A stretch of 64,000 nucleotides of DNA from Camarhynchus parvulus. Lineage: Eukaryota > Chordata > Aves > Passeriformes > Thraupidae. The DNA is taken from assembly GCF_901933205.1 (NCBI RefSeq), contig NC_044581.1:8666001-8730000 (forward strand), written 5' to 3'. The position numbers and the translations under genes are program-made. The notes beneath the pieces were generated by a model. That model was not told the origin of the DNA, did no database searches, and saw only the letters and a program-made list of their open reading frames with translations. This document shows, piece after piece, positions 8,721 through 22,800 of this stretch (positions are counted from its first letter, which is position 1; each line of letters begins with the position of its first letter).

Positions 8721-8797
8721 GGATGGATGGATGGATGGATGGATGGATGGATGGATGGATGGATGGATGGATGGATGGATGGATGGATGGATGGATG
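8721..8797. repeat. (GGAT)n microsatellite, about 19 copies
   Basis: An uninterrupted run of GGAT units over 77 bases in NECAB2 intron 5. Runs of W-M-D-G or S-I-H-P residues in frames here are artefacts. Confidence 0.98.
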
Positions 8798-11700
8798 TTG
8801 GGTACAAAGGTATTCCAGCCAGTGCAGAGAAAACTGGGGTGTTTGTGAAGATCTGATGCTTTTTGACAGGCCAGTAAGCCAAATAGATCTGAAATCAAAA
8901 CAACAGAGATTTTTGTTTCTCCCACTTAACTAACTGGCCATTTGCCAGCCCAGCTGTGAGATTTGCTCTCAGGGTCTGAATCAGAAATGCACATGCTTAG
9001 AGGTTTTTTCAGCAATCCCTCAGGTTTTCCTCCAGCACGTGTCTTCTTCAGGGCTGCAAAAACAAACCATTAAAAAGACCAGCTATAAAGGGATCCTTCC
9101 CATTGTCTTACTAAAACATTTGTCAGACTATCCTAGTGAGATTTAATGAGGTTTAGTCTTATTAATTCCACCCTGAGGAGTTATTTCCTCCTTGCTTAGC
9201 TTGAGAAGTTAAAATATTTATGGAGATCATATAATAATTGCTGCTCAATGAAGCTGCTTTGTGCCAGAAACTCTTGCACATCTCCAAGCCTGCTCTTTCC
9301 CATCCATCATTTCCAGACAAGCTCTTTGCTGAACTGCCTGGCCTTGACCTCTTCTGCAGCAAACAGGGGGCCCTGAGTGTTTGCAATGAGCAGCAAGTGT
9401 GAAAACATCATTGAAAGGATGGCCTTGAGATTTCTGTGTTGATGGCTCTCAGGAGAGCCTCAGAAAGCTCATGATCTGACAAAGCAGGAAACGAAACAGA
9501 GACATTCAAAAATGAGAGAGGAGTGGGGAAAGGACAGTGTGCAGTATTGAGGAAATAATGGGGTTGGGTCTCTGGTCAGCTGGCTGAAGTCCAAGCCCCA
9601 AATCCACCCTCCTTCTCCACATCACAGGCTTATCCTGTGTCTGTAAGGCACCTTCCCACACACACTGGCAGCCAACATAGGGGCACAGTCTGCTCAAAGC
9701 CCCCCCACAGCTCTTCCAGCTTTTGATTTCCACAGGAACCCACCCAAAATCGCCCAAATTCTGGCACAGATTAATGAAAACACCCCTGGGATGTGTTACT
9801 TGTGCAAAGCATAACTGGGATTTTGATGCTGTTGAGCGCTTGGATTTGCCAACCAGTGCCAGGTTTCCCTCACCAGACACTGCAAATGGATGCTTAAAAA
9901 TGGGCTCTCATGGCCATGTCCTTGTGGGGAGCAAATACTGGGGAATGAGTTTTAATGTTGTTGAACATCTCAGAGCTTCTTTGCTGGCATTTTTAAAGGT
10001 CACTATTCAGCTCATTAAGACTACAGGATGTAAAATATAGATTATTTTGCACCACCCACGGACTTGGAGACCCACTGTGACCTCCCCACACCTTCCCTTT
10101 GCCTCACAGGGTTACAACCTGACCAACAAGGCTTCCCAGGGCTGGTTTTCAGCAAGACTGGCCAAATTGGCTGACAATTACCACGCCTGGGGACGCTGGT
10201 GACTTCTCCAACTGTTAATAACCACAGTCCAAGCACACCCACAGAGTGATGCTGCCGAAATGAGAAGGCTTTTCAGTTGGAAACCAAAGGCAACTCTGTT
10301 TCACCCACACTTTTCCTCCAGTTAAAAAAGCAAAACCCGACAACAAACCTATTGCCATGCCATGTAACACCCATCAAGCCTCATCCCAGGATGATGGGGA
10401 GGTTGTCTTCCACCCACCCAGCCCTTTAAAAACCAGGCATGTGTTGCACTGTAATCTCTGAGTGGCTGATTTAAATTCGTTGCTCATAATTGCCTGTTTG
10501 CTTCCAAGAGATATTTTCTTATAATTAAAATAACACTCAGACCTGCCTCTTTCTCCTCTCCCTCCCCCCGACTTTTAAATCCCTTCCAAGGCAGACCCAA
10601 AACTGATTGCCTGGCACATAATCAGTAGGAGAAACCTGAGGAGAACAGGCATTTAAATAGTTGATAAATGAAAGCATTACCATATGAAAGACCCTCAGCC
10701 TTCCCGAAACAGCTCTAAAAAACCAAATGAGACACCTGTTCAGATTTAAAAAATGACAACAGCATCATATGGATTTGAAAACTTTTTTGCTATAAGATCC
10801 TCCTCCTGCAAATCTCAATGTTGGACTCTTCTCATCTCATGCTTACCTTGTCTGGTCCTGAAGGTTTCCTGCCATGGACCCTTCCCAAGCAATTTATCAC
10901 AGGACTTCCCTATTCTCACTGTCAGGGAACCTCCCTGCTGCCCTGGAGTCCATCATTTCTGGTGCAGCCACAGAGATGTGAGGGGCAGGTGTCTGCTGGC
11001 CCCACACAGGCTGTGCTGCACATCCCAGGCTCACCTGGACCCTCTGCACCCTCACCCAGCAGGCTTGGAACAGGCTTGGGAGTGTAGCCTCCTACTGCTC
11101 AACAGCCTCCCTATAAATCAGCCTTTTGCTTCACACATGCTCCTAATTAGCTGTATTTAGTACCCACAAGGCAGCAATTTGATACATATTTTATTTCAGT
11201 TTTCCAAGGAAAGTGCAGACTTTGTTTTCCAAACAGGACCTACTCAAAGGACCCTGCAGATGTAGCAGTGTGGGATGGTCAGGCTGCTGAAGGCTCAGCC
11301 TGGCTGTGCCACATGCTCATGCTTTGACTTGCTCCCTCCCTTCAAAGCTGCTCTCAGACTATTTGGCAAGACAACAGCACTGACACCTTCACCATACAAT
11401 TTACCTAAATCCCAAGAGCAACAGACCTAAAATGGGAGGGAAGAGGAGGAAAATCATGTCCTACAGGAGGTCAATGAGAGCTGGAGCCAGGACAGCACAA
11501 GCAAGACCTCCAGAGAAGATGTTCTTCCTTTTCAGAGAGAATGGAGGGACACGAACTTTGCAGCAACAGACAAGCAGAAGAGCAGTGAATGAGGATCTTA
11601 ATCTAAAAATAAGTTCCAAGAAAGACCTAAAGATTCATCTCTGTGCCAGTCCCTGCTCCCCACAGTCTGGCAGCCCAGGTGGATCTCCTGCACAGCCCTG

Positions 11701-14700
11701 CTGAGCTGGCAGGAAAATCGCTCCGGATGGCATCACACGGAGAAGCAGCTTTCTGGTCTGGAGTCTGAACAGAAAAGTTGGGGAAAATTCAGTTCTTTCA
11801 GAACTGAAGCAACACATTTTGTTTTAATTTGTGGTGCAATATTATCTTAAACCAGCTTCAGAGAAGAGTTGCAGAAATATTTTCTGAGAAGCTAAATGAG
11901 CACCTCCCTTCCTTTCAGATTGTTCTTCAACTATAAAGTTCCATAACTTTTCTGGAGATCATCATCTGTTTTTTTGTGCTGTAGAAATTGACACAGAAAT
12001 TGTTTAGAAATGTATCATTCGAAACACATGGAGAGCTGACTCATCCTCTACCATTTCACTGACCCATGCACCATGATGACATCTCTAACTGCATCATAGG
12101 AGTGTTTCAGACCTGGCTGTGCTGCACCTCAGTGGCACCCCATGGCATTCAAACCCAGACCAGAAGTCTTCAGCTGTTGCTCATTTAACCACCTTGAGGC
12201 AAGGCCAGAACATGAGGTTTGTGAGAAGCCTTGAGCAGCTCACATTTTCTGGGCTGGGCACAACTCAGAACTGCCAGCACTGTGCTGCTGTTCCACCCTG
12301 CCATGTGTCCATCCCCTGACATGGCACAGCCCTGCCCCAGGAACCTAAAACCCTCGGTGAGAGCACCAACTCCATTCAGCAGAGCAGGAGAAAACCTGCT
12401 TAAGTTAAATGAAAGGCTGAGATAAAAGGTTAGCTGGAGGATGGGAGGAAAATGCTCTTTTTGAGGACTATTTCTAGTGACTATTTTATCTCAAGGTGTC
12501 ATCATTCAAAAAAGAGCAATATCACTTTTGGCAAGCTTAAGTGTGGCAGGTAAGAATGCAAATAAGAGCACTCTATATTGCTGATCTGGGCTGTGCTGTA
12601 AAGCAAAAAATACCATCCCCCATTTTTAGCATCCAAGACTGCTGGCAGATGGTTCTTGCTCTGGGGCTGTAACTGAGCTGCTCAAAGCCGCCCAGTGCAG
12701 TTTGCAGTTTGCTGCTGGGGGCTGAAAACTGGGGGAGACCCATGGTCAGCCTGGCACCAGCAGCAGGGAGAGCACATCTGCTGCAGCACCTCCACGAGCC
12801 CCAGGAGCCCAGCATCTCCTGTTCACTGCAAATACATCTCAGAGGCAGAGACAAGAAGGGTGGATTGCTGCAGGAACATTTTAACTCACAAATAACATGC
12901 AAACCTATTCACCTGTATGTAGATTCCCCTGGGCCCCCTACTGCTACTAGAGCAACAGCAGCTGGTATTGAAGGTCAGTGCACTCAGTTTTTTATGATTT
13001 ACATATTCTCACATCTAAATAATGAATTTTAAGGGGAACATGCATTTGCAGCTGCTTTGGGTACAGTGCCAGTCCATAAGACACATGTGGTGTTTGGCAC
13101 TCTGACAGGAGAAGGCTCTCAGGGGGTGTGTGCTGTGTCACCACCTGGTCATATTTCCTCTCCAGGTCCATTAAATGAGAGAACTGAGAGACTGTCAGTG
13201 AGCAAGCAAGGAGTAAAACACTGTCTTTCACATATCTTCACTCTCTCTCCAGGACCAAAGGTGATGCTGAACACCAAGCAGCAGCTGGTCCAGGGCCACT
13301 CTTGGATCCTCAGGGCTGCTCCATAAACCCTTCCTGCTGTACCCTACTCTTCCCTGCAGCCAGTCTCATTCTGGCATGTGTATGGGCAGTTGCAATTTCA
13401 GCTCCAATTTTGGGTAATTTTGCATTCCAAGCACTCTCCTTCCATCTGGGACAGGGCATGCACCAAGGTCAGTCACCAGTGCTTCCTGGACCTGTCTGCT
13501 GCCCAACAGGAGCATCCCCAGGAAAAAAATGATTTGACTTTAAATCTGAGCTGCTTCATCCTTGAAAATGTTCATCACTCAGTGTTTTTTTTTTATTCTT
13601 TGCAGCTTGCTTTTAAAGTTTGTCTCCCCACTTAAGGTCAGCCTTGCTGATGCTTCCATGGTCAGTCCTGCAAAATGCTTAATTGGCAGAAGCTGGAAGC
13701 AGGAGCAATCCCAGTGCAGCTGGCAGTGCAAGCTGGACCTGACAGGAACAAGGCTAATTGAGTCTCTCAGGCTCAAAAACCCACACAGTTTTTTTACCAA
13801 GCTAAGTCACATTTCCTGCGGTGTCTGGGTGAGAGTGAGCACCACCTCTGCCATGCCCAGGCACTTCCTCTGTCACCCCCAAAGCTGACAGGGGTGGTGG
13901 AAGCATTGGGTGGGCACTGTGCCCTAAGGCAGGGGACTCCCCTGGGCAGGGGCAGGGACAGCACCACCCTGGCTGTGCTCTCCCAGCTCCCACCACCCCT
14001 CACACCCCCTGACACGGGCACAATCCACCTCCTTCCCCGTCATGTTGGTTCTGGTCTTTGCTGACTGCACCTCACAACACTAAAAGAGAGTTATATAGGA
14101 ACATGTCCTGCTGTCAGCTTTATTTAGAACTCCAAAGTTCATTTCCTTTCTCTCCAATTTAGCTTTGCATTTCCAATTGTCACCGGCAGTGATTTCAATG
14201 TGGCACGGACATCACTGTATTGGAAAATAATTACAATGACAGATTTTGTTTTGCTGTGTGAGACCTTTCACTACTGAATCTAATTACTGCTGATACTTTA
14301 CGAGCTCCTCCAGCACAAGATAATTGCTGCTTTCTCTTTTTATAAAGCAAGAAATAATCAGTTGTCTTTTAAGGTGAGAAATATAAACAGCAATTAAACA
14401 CCATGGTTCTCCATGCCCTCTTGTCAGCTGGCACCTCTCAGAAAGGCAACACAGAAAAACGTGAGGCTTCATTTATTGTTTGCCCCAAATTCATTGTTTG
14501 AAAAGGAGGGAATAGGAATGCTCCTGAATGGTCAATAGTTTTCTCCAGCTTAGGAAATGTGTATTTTATTATGGAGAAGCAGGAGCAGCTCACAAGCAAA
14601 GCAGTTTACTCACAACTCACAACGCTCAGCATCATCACCCAGCCCTTTGCAGGATCTGGCCACAAGAAAAGGTGTAGGAACAACAACAGGGGACACAAAA

Positions 14701-14859
14701 CCACACTTGACTCTATGAAAACCCTGCTGCTTTGGTCACCTTTCACCTCCTCCTGTTTCTAAAAATATCCATTACATCTTTTAAACATCCTGCTACCCCA
14801 CCAGCATGGGACCCTTGGTTACAGCATCACATGGAGAGAAGATGGAGCAGAAGGAAACC

Positions 14860-14970
14860 ACCCCATCCCTGAAAGTGCCCAGGGCCAGGCTGGATGGGGC
14901 TTTGTGCTCCACTGGTCTAGTGGAAGGTGTCCCTGCCCATGGCAAAGTGGTGGAACTTCCTTCCAAAACA
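14860..14970 (+). mobile_element. CR1 LINE 3' fragment, degenerate
   Basis: This contains GGCCAGGCTGGATGGGGCTT, then CTAGTGGAAGGTGTCCCTGC and CCATGGCA in the order of a CR1 3' end, but lacks the terminal ATTCTATGA repeats. It is about 110 bp, truncated at both ends. Confidence 0.82.
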
Positions 14971-17044
14971 AATGTATCCTGTTTGAACACTGCAGACAGG
15001 TTTCTCTACCACCCACAACAGCTTCTTTTCTGTTGGGTTTTTTTTCCCCTGCTTCTTTACATGAACAAAGTGCCTGCCTTTGAATAATTCATTGATGAGG
15101 TTTGTACCACTTTGTTCACAAAATCACAGTGGGGAACAGTGCTTTTCATTAAATACTTCTTTGCCAGCTCCTCTCTGTGATGAAGTCTTGCTCTGCTTGC
15201 TCTTTTGCCAAAAATCTGGCGGGCAGTGAAGAGCAGCACAGCCCAGGGGCTGATGAAATGAGGGGATGGGAGGATCTGGGGCAGCACCCCCTCACCTGGC
15301 TTGGGAGATGCCTGCATTTGAGACGAGGTGCTGTGATCCTTCAGTGTCACAGCAGGAAGGTGCCTCCAGTGCTCCAGATCTCCCTGTTCCTCTCCACAAA
15401 ATCATGATGGTGGTGACCAGCTCAGGTTTAGGTAAATCACCTTGACCTGCTGCAATTAAGGCAGGTGAATCCTACCACAATTTGCTGAATTGAGGAGGGA
15501 GAAAGGTGTTCTTCTTATGAATAACCATCCTGCTTCTGCTGCAGATGTCTCATCCAAGGTAATACCCAAATGCTTAGATGCCTGCTTTATAAGCAGGGAA
15601 TAGACCATCTTCCCCTTGCAAAGTATTAGGAAGAATTAGTCATATATATTCACATCACACTGGAAAAGCAGTGGTCGAAGGCATCACGAACAGCAAGCTG
15701 GAATGAATTACTAAGATCTCTATTAGCATGTTAACATTTATTTAAAATACATAGTTGGCAAACCTGACGGTCGTGAAAATTGCTAATAATGAATATAAAT
15801 GAGACATGAACTGACACAGAAACTGAATCATAAAAAAATCGTGTTCTCTTGATTTTTTTAACCCTTTCATAATGTGGATAAAAAAATCACTAACACTTCA
15901 GACAGATCAGTGCTTGACCAAAGACTTTTGCCTTTAATTTATACTGGCAAGACATCAACATGTTAAATATGTGCCTTCACTTTCCATGCTGCCGTCCTCA
16001 CAAAAATCAAAATGGATGAATTTTGATCAAGTAAGGAAATCAAGCTCTTTACTCAGCAGCAAGAAGGGAGAGAAATTTCCCATTTCCAATTCTAACTCTT
16101 GAAACTTCTTATCATTGCCACTTCTTTAATGTGGAGTAATTTGAGTTTCTCTTTTAGCTTCAAAGATAGATGGCAGGGAGATTTCCATGTGGATTGCTTG
16201 CAGGAGGGCTGTAGTTGGATTGGGAAGTGCTTACAACTGCTTGGAAAAACCTTCCTCCCTGGCTTGGCCCTCAATGTAATACCTTACTGCTCAGCAGTGA
16301 AGAGGAAAACTGCTTTTTATTCATTGTGGCACAAAACAACAATGCAAATGTGGTTGAAGGCAGAAGTGGGAGAAGGGATTGATTATCCTGAGGTAATAAA
16401 TATCACTGATACAGCCCAGTTGCACTATTAAGTGGTGTGGAAGGACAGGAAAATAATTTCAAAGGAACTGAAGCTCTATAAACACTTCTCTCAGCCTGGT
16501 AAGACAAATGTGAGTGGTGCACCTCTCAGCAGGGATGGTTATATGGTGCATCAGCTCAGATTTTATAGGTATTCATAAATGAACTTCAATATGCTCCTTG
16601 ATCAGTGTCACTGTCTATAATAGTCCAGTATCACTACCACATGATGGATTTTTTGCACATATAAACCAGGTCATTATGTCTCAGTTGTGGTGCTTGCATG
16701 ATTCCTCTGCAGACCCTCAAGCACACAGCCCTCCAGTTTCTAATATGGCAGCTTCACACATGGCAACTGTATTTGCAAAGCAGGTTGCCCTCTAAGGTGG
16801 AAGCTGGATTTCAAGGCAGCTCTATAATATGAAGTTTCCAAAAGCCCTCTCAGCGATGCTAACAACAACTCATGCATTCCAAATCCCACCTGAGAGACCC
16901 AGAGGCTCTGTTGTCTGCAGAGCAGGAGGACACAGCACTGCTGAAGAGGATGAGGACCTTTCAGATTTATGTGCTCTGTTAATGCAACCTTTACACCACT
17001 CACCCTGAGCCTGTGGAATGTGAGGTGCAGGAAGGAGCACTCAC

Positions 17045-17142
17045 CCGTTTGGTGTAGTCCATGGCCTTCAGGATGGAGAGGTTCAGCATCTCCAGGGAGG
17101 CCAAGACATCCTCATAGTCTCCCATATGGTCAGCAAAATAGT
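17045..17142 (-). CDS. NECAB2: NECAB2 exon 5 (end of EF-hand 2 and following helix)
   Basis: This 98-bp exon encodes [20 protein letters not shown] then [13 protein letters not shown]. It covers the exiting helix of the second EF-hand and an amphipathic helix leading into the central region. It matches human NECAB2 at most positions (human begins [20 protein letters not shown], recalled). The acceptor is ttggttttcccag and the donor CGG|gtgagt, ending on a whole codon. Confidence 0.95.
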
Positions 17143-19797
17143 CTGGGAAAACCAAGAGAAGCATGATGGGAACACATTAATGTAACTTGAGGCTACTTGG
17201 CACAGCAAGATCTATTATTGGTGGTAACATAAACCTGAGAGGATGGCTCCAGGGGTATTTTTATACTCTATGTCCTCAGCCAAAGTCACAATCTGTCCTG
17301 CAGGGATGGGAAGTGCTGTGATTCCCATGAAGTCTGGGACCATTGCAAAAAGGAGATGTAAGACCCAGTAGCTCCCATTGAAAATAACTCCTCAGGTTCT
17401 TTATTTCTATGCCTACATCTGCATTTGATTGTTTCTGGTCTCTCTCCCTCCCACTGCTGGCATGGAGAAAGGGGTCTCAGAAGAAATCCCCTTTCCATTC
17501 CCTTGACATTCTTTGCTACTCAAAGCATCCAAATACCTTCCAATTCACCCCAGTTTATATGAGCTGAGACTGGCCTTACATCTTTCCGTACATTCCTGTC
17601 ACATTTACATCTCAGCCCACAATCACAGGTTGAACAAGCTTTTGAGAGTAAAATATGCCTTGAAAGGAAGAGACAGAGCTGCAAGCTGGGCCCAAAATCA
17701 CGTGTTCTGCACAGAAGAGACACACATTCTCTGTGCCATCCTTGTCCTTTCCCTTTTCTGGTGACTGACACAGAGTACAGCAAAAAGCTGTTCCTTAAAA
17801 GCCACCAGTGCTGCTTCTCAGCCTAGGATGGGGAGTTTCACACTGAGGTGACATCTCTGTGAAGTGCAGCAAGACATAAACTTCAGGAAACAATCCCACT
17901 AATTAGGTTTTCTTGGCTTAATTAGAAGTGCCTATAGCTATTTACAGTCTGAGAACATATCCAAAGGGAAGCAGATTTTGGCAGAACCGGAATGTCACAG
18001 CATGACTGACAGCAGCTGTTCCACGACAAGTAAACAGCTCACTCTCATTGCAGTGGGCTTGTTTGGTTTTTCCTTCCTACTTGGGAAAGAAAAATTGAGC
18101 AGATCTGATAGGTAAAGACTTCTTCTAAGTCCTGAAATAAAAAGCTGGAGCCATCCATTTCAGGAGAAATGAGCTGTTGTGGGCACAGCCCTTGGGACTG
18201 ACCAGGGAGCGCATGGGAGGAGAACAGAGCTGACTTTAACAAAGTATTCAGCTCTGCTGCTTTAGCATTATTTATTCATGTGAAGCTGCAGGGCTCAAGA
18301 AATAACTTTTAAGATGCTCTCAACATTTTATAACACACAACCCATTTCAAGAGAAATACCACAGCTCCCATTTAGACAAACTGGGGGTTTATGTTTAATA
18401 CTTAGAGGAGAAGCAGGCAAATAAATCACAGGCAAGGGCAGGTATTCAGCAGATAACAGATCTAGGCAGGAGCTTCTGCTGATGGATCCTTTCTCTGGCT
18501 TCCCCTAGCTTTCCCAGGAGGTGATGGGTTTATCTCCCTTCTCTCCTGGCAGCTTCACCCCTGGGAAGAGGCAGTGAGATGGGATCACACTGGGTGACAG
18601 CCATGCAATTTCCTGATTTTATCAGAGTGATGGAGAAAGCTGTGAGGGGTTAAACAATGCCATTGTTACCCCAGAGCTGTGGGGGTTTGATTTCTTGGGT
18701 CAGCTGGCAGGGAGACTTAATGCAGTAAGACTGGAGGGATGGGAACAAGCCCTTCATATCCTCACCAAAACAAAAGGATTTTATGAAAGTCTTCACTTCT
18801 TGCCTACCAAAGCAAGGACAAGCAGGAATAACCAGTGGAAAGGGGAAATGTTGCTGCTTTTGCTGCCAGCTTGGATGCTCAAAATGGTGTGGGCAGGGGT
18901 TGAGTACACCAGGAGGAAACCCTGGACAATGTCCTGGTGCAGGCACACCCATGGACAGAGAAGCCTTTAAGGTATCAGGAACAGGGAGTAACTGCCTGGT
19001 GCTGGCACAGGCACCAGTAACCCCATCTCTGCCTGCACAACCCACTCCCAGCCAGGCTTCCAAAGGCCGGAGTTAGCTGCAGAGTGGTGAAGGTAAATGG
19101 TGAAGACCTGCTGAGGTGGCTTCATATGTTCTTCTGTATCCTGGCACAGGAGGGGGGGAGAGATGGATGAGCTCTCTGCAAGGCTACACATCTCTCTTTC
19201 CATCTCTCCCAAAAAGCTGGGGGGCAGGAAGCATTTCCCAATATCAAGCATCCACAGAAAATACACCTGAGGGAGCAGTTTGTGTAACCTCCTAATGAAG
19301 AAAAGCCCTTCAGAAATCCCAGCAGGAAACATTCCCTTTCTGGTCAAGGTGTGGGACAAAATATTATCACAGATTTTCTGTTCAGCCTTTCATTTTGGCA
19401 AGCTGTGGGAGGTACAGCAGAGGTAGCGCACCCCTCAGGCAGCCTGCTGGGAAACAGGAAGGCTGGCCTAGGGAGAAACATGTTACAGGTCTTGCAGAGG
19501 GAGATGGGTTTATTGAACTTTAGAGGGAAGCTGGAAGCCACAACACCTCCAGAAATTAAACTCCAGCTTGTTATTGAACAGGGTCCATGTGCTTCACTTA
19601 GCTCTGACCCCATTTGTGTTGCACGAAAATGAAAAAAGTTCTGCCAATTTTCCTGTGGAACAAGGAGCAGAGCAGCAGCAGCAGGGCTGAGATCCCCCAG
19701 CTCCACAGCACTGCAGTCTCTGCTGGGGTTCATGCAACCTTTGAAGCCCCTCATGCACACAAAATTGCTGCTGCCCAAAGGGAGGGACTGCACTCAC
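17143..19797 (-). other. NECAB2: NECAB2 intron 4 (2.7 kb)
   Basis: Unique-looking sequence with canonical ends (gtgagt and ttttcccag on the - strand). I recognise no repeat family, RNA gene or coding exon in it. Confidence 0.8.
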
Positions 19798-19823
19798 CAC
19801 ACAGCTCCTTGGTGTCCACATTG
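19798..19823 (-). CDS. NECAB2: NECAB2 exon 4 (26-bp microexon, second EF-hand loop)
   Basis: This exon completes the asparagine codon from exon 3 and encodes NVDTKELC plus the first base of an aspartate codon. The spliced second loop is DSDNTNNVDTKE: D at 1, D at 3, T at 5, D at 9 and E at 12, but asparagine instead of the usual glycine at 6. The acceptor is ccccttcttgcag and the donor gtgagt. Human NECAB2 reads HVDTKELC at the same place (recalled). Confidence 0.93.
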
Positions 19824-22800
19824 CTGCAAGAAGGGGAGAACAAGGCAGGGAGGAAGCAGGAAAAAAGAAAGAGAGAGAAAGAAAGACAACTTTAATGACA
19901 AGGACAGATGAAGGCTGCAGTTAGAATTCCCACAGGCTTAACTCCAATAACATCACCCACCCCCTCAGCATCCCCCAGCCACCAGTGGGGACAGCCTGTG
20001 GAGAAGAGCAGGGTTGGTTCACTCAGGGCATCTTCAGCATCTGTGCAGCTGGAACAGGTTCACAAGTTATTTTGGATGTTCCCTGAGAGGGAAATGGGTG
20101 CTTGTACATCCCCCCTGAGGAGGGGCCTTTGCCCAGGGGGGACCCAGCACACCTGGCACATCAGCTCCTCTGACTTCCATACAAACATCCAGCCTGGCAA
20201 CACCCCGGTGAGACACTCACACAGGAATGTGCTTGTTCCCATTTACTCAGAATAAAAATTAGCAAAATATACTTTTCTCAATGGACCAATTCTCCTAATT
20301 CTGCCCCTACAAAGCAGCTCTTGCCTGGGACTGCCTCCAGACAAAATGGCACAATTACTTCTTAACACAGGAACATTTCGTTTACATAACAACATCTCAA
20401 CAGACAAGCTGCTTGGGAAATAAAGATTGCTGCTTATCTCTTCGTGCCTCCTATTCCCACACAATCATTAGTGCCATTCAAGGACTGGAACGACCCCTTA
20501 ATAGAATTATGTCTTATCCATCCATTTATATCCTGGGAAGTTATTTCTTTACCTAAACTCATCCCTGCTCTGTCTAACCTGCCAGCATAAGTGGATTGGG
20601 GCTTTCCCTGCCAGCATCCTCCTGCAGCCCTGCCCTGACACCCAGATCAAGGCAAGCACAAATGCCTGGAGCCCAGGAGGTGCTGCCTGAGCCTGTCTCC
20701 TGCTGAAGAAGGAGGTGCTGCTGAAGCACAGCCCCTTTGGGAAGTGCTGCCTGCCATGGTGAGAAGATGTCACCTCTTGTCTCAGCCCCTCATGGTCAGG
20801 ACACTCCTGCAGGGCTGGTGGCACAAGCTGCAGCTGCCCCTCTCTGCAAAATGAGCTCCTGCACTAATTTATCTTCATCTCTCGGAGACTTATCTTCCTC
20901 AAACCCTGGAATTACTTCCTTGAATCCTACAAAACCCCCTGAGGAGCTGTAGGCTCAGCTTCCCTGGTGTCTCATGGGCAGATCACGGAACCCACAGACC
21001 CAGAGCACTGTGCACCAGAGCCACTCCTGATCCCAGGGGCTCTGGCACGGCTCAGCACTTTGCAGCAGGTGATTCCAACACAGAGCTGCAGCAGCAGAGG
21101 AGTTCAGGGGAGCCCCCAGCAGATGCATTTCCAGCCCTGGCACAGCCCCAGGACCCTGGCTGGTTGCTCCCCAGAGCTCTCTCCAGTACACAGCCTGGGA
21201 AGTCAAATGTTGCTTGCAGACACACGAAAAGTAGTTTTGACAGCAGCATGACCCACAAAGTGTTTCAATCATATTTTCCAGAAGACAATAATTGTTTATA
21301 AACACCTACTGGCGTGGTTATGGGTTTGCAGCTAGGGCATGTTACTGAGAAAAAAAAAATCTGTTATTGTATTCCATGTGATTCTGCATTGTAATAATTG
21401 ATCTGCTGCTGCCAAAATTGGTCTTTTATTTCCTCACATCTTGCCATTTTATGATTTAACTTAATTGTACTTGAATGTTAACGCAGCTGAGAAGTTGCTT
21501 TTAATTTTAAGCCATCTTGCCTTCAGAATAAGGCTAATGAAAGAAATTACTGAAGTCACAAGCTGACTTAATAAAAAAATATGATAATGTTCAGATGAAA
21601 AACTGTAAGGAGAAATCAATGGGTACTTGAGCAGGCTGTTTCCATCCCCCAGGAGTCTGCCTGCTGGGAACATTGCTGACACAGAGCCACGTCCCCACCA
21701 CTCTTACAGGGGGGTTCTGGCCCAGCTTGGGAGCTGCACAGCAAAAGCCATGTGCCATACCCAGCCACAAAACAATTTACAGGCTGATCTGGTGCTTTAA
21801 TACTGTACTAACTAAGCCCCACCTGGGTTATGCCAGTAGGGATTTTTACTCTTCAAATATTCAGGATCTGGGGTTCAGGGCTGGTGAGATGGGAGCTGGC
21901 AGCTCCTGATGAGCTCCCTTGTCATCCCTAACCCTCCATCCCAGAGCTTCCCTTCAGAGGACATTTTTGGAGCAATCAGGTATCACAAATCCCTTCAGAA
22001 GAAAAACATTTACGTGAGCATTAGTTACCATTTTTTTTTTTTCAGATGCCAAATATTTAACACTCCTGTGCACAACAATAAGCTAAAAAGAAAAATCGTG
22101 ACAAGTTGTTCTCATGTTTTCATGAAAATAATTTAAAAAGTCTTTCAAGTAGCAGAACACTTGGCTGTGAATTAGCTTTCGATTTTTATTACATTAATAT
22201 GACTAATTCAAGAGCTTATTGAAGCCATAACCCAACTAACTAAGCAGAATATAATGAAGTTTAAGTAGAAATGAAGGAATAATTAAAGATTTCTGTGTCA
22301 TACAATTTTTTCTGCATAGTAGAGCCCACATATATCTGATCATGTTCCAAAACAAATGTCTTTCTTTCAAAGGAGAAAAAAAATCAAGAAAATCCAAGTA
22401 TTTTTGAAAATCCAGATCTCTTCTCTGTTCTCCAGCCAATGAGGCTGCAGCATGGAGCAGCACAACCCTGCATCTCCAGCCTTGCTGGGGCTGTGCACCC
22501 TTTGAGGTGACTTTCCAAGGCAAAGATGTACTTTGGAGATCCTCCATCTGCATTTGGCACATAATTGCTCCAACAGAAGTAGAAGGCAAACACAAGAGCT
22601 CAGACTTCAACCCAGATCTCCTTCTGAAAAGGCAGAGCCCAAGCCATGAACTACTGTGGCCACATAAAAGGACAATTTATTGCCACAACTCCCCCCCTTT
22701 TAAAGACACTGGGATCATTTGGCCAGATAAACATGTTGGCAACAGGGAAATAGCTTTCTCTCCTGCTTCACATCCAACTATTTCAAAGAAAAAGAAAAGA

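Larger units (their letters stand above)
7168..17044 (-). other. NECAB2: NECAB2 intron 5 (9.9 kb)
   Basis: This contains a 36-bp x3 tandem repeat next to the exon 6 acceptor, a GGAT microsatellite at 8.7 kb, a CR1 fragment at 14.9 kb and three complex blocks that look like possible conserved non-coding elements (7.33-7.60, 14.1-14.4 and 15.66-15.9 kb). No extra exon with NECAB similarity is needed or seen. Confidence 0.8.

Noticed and set aside
8655..8933. Frames with repeated Ser-Ile-His-Pro or Trp-Met-Asp-Gly
   Set aside because: Translation of the GGAT microsatellite.
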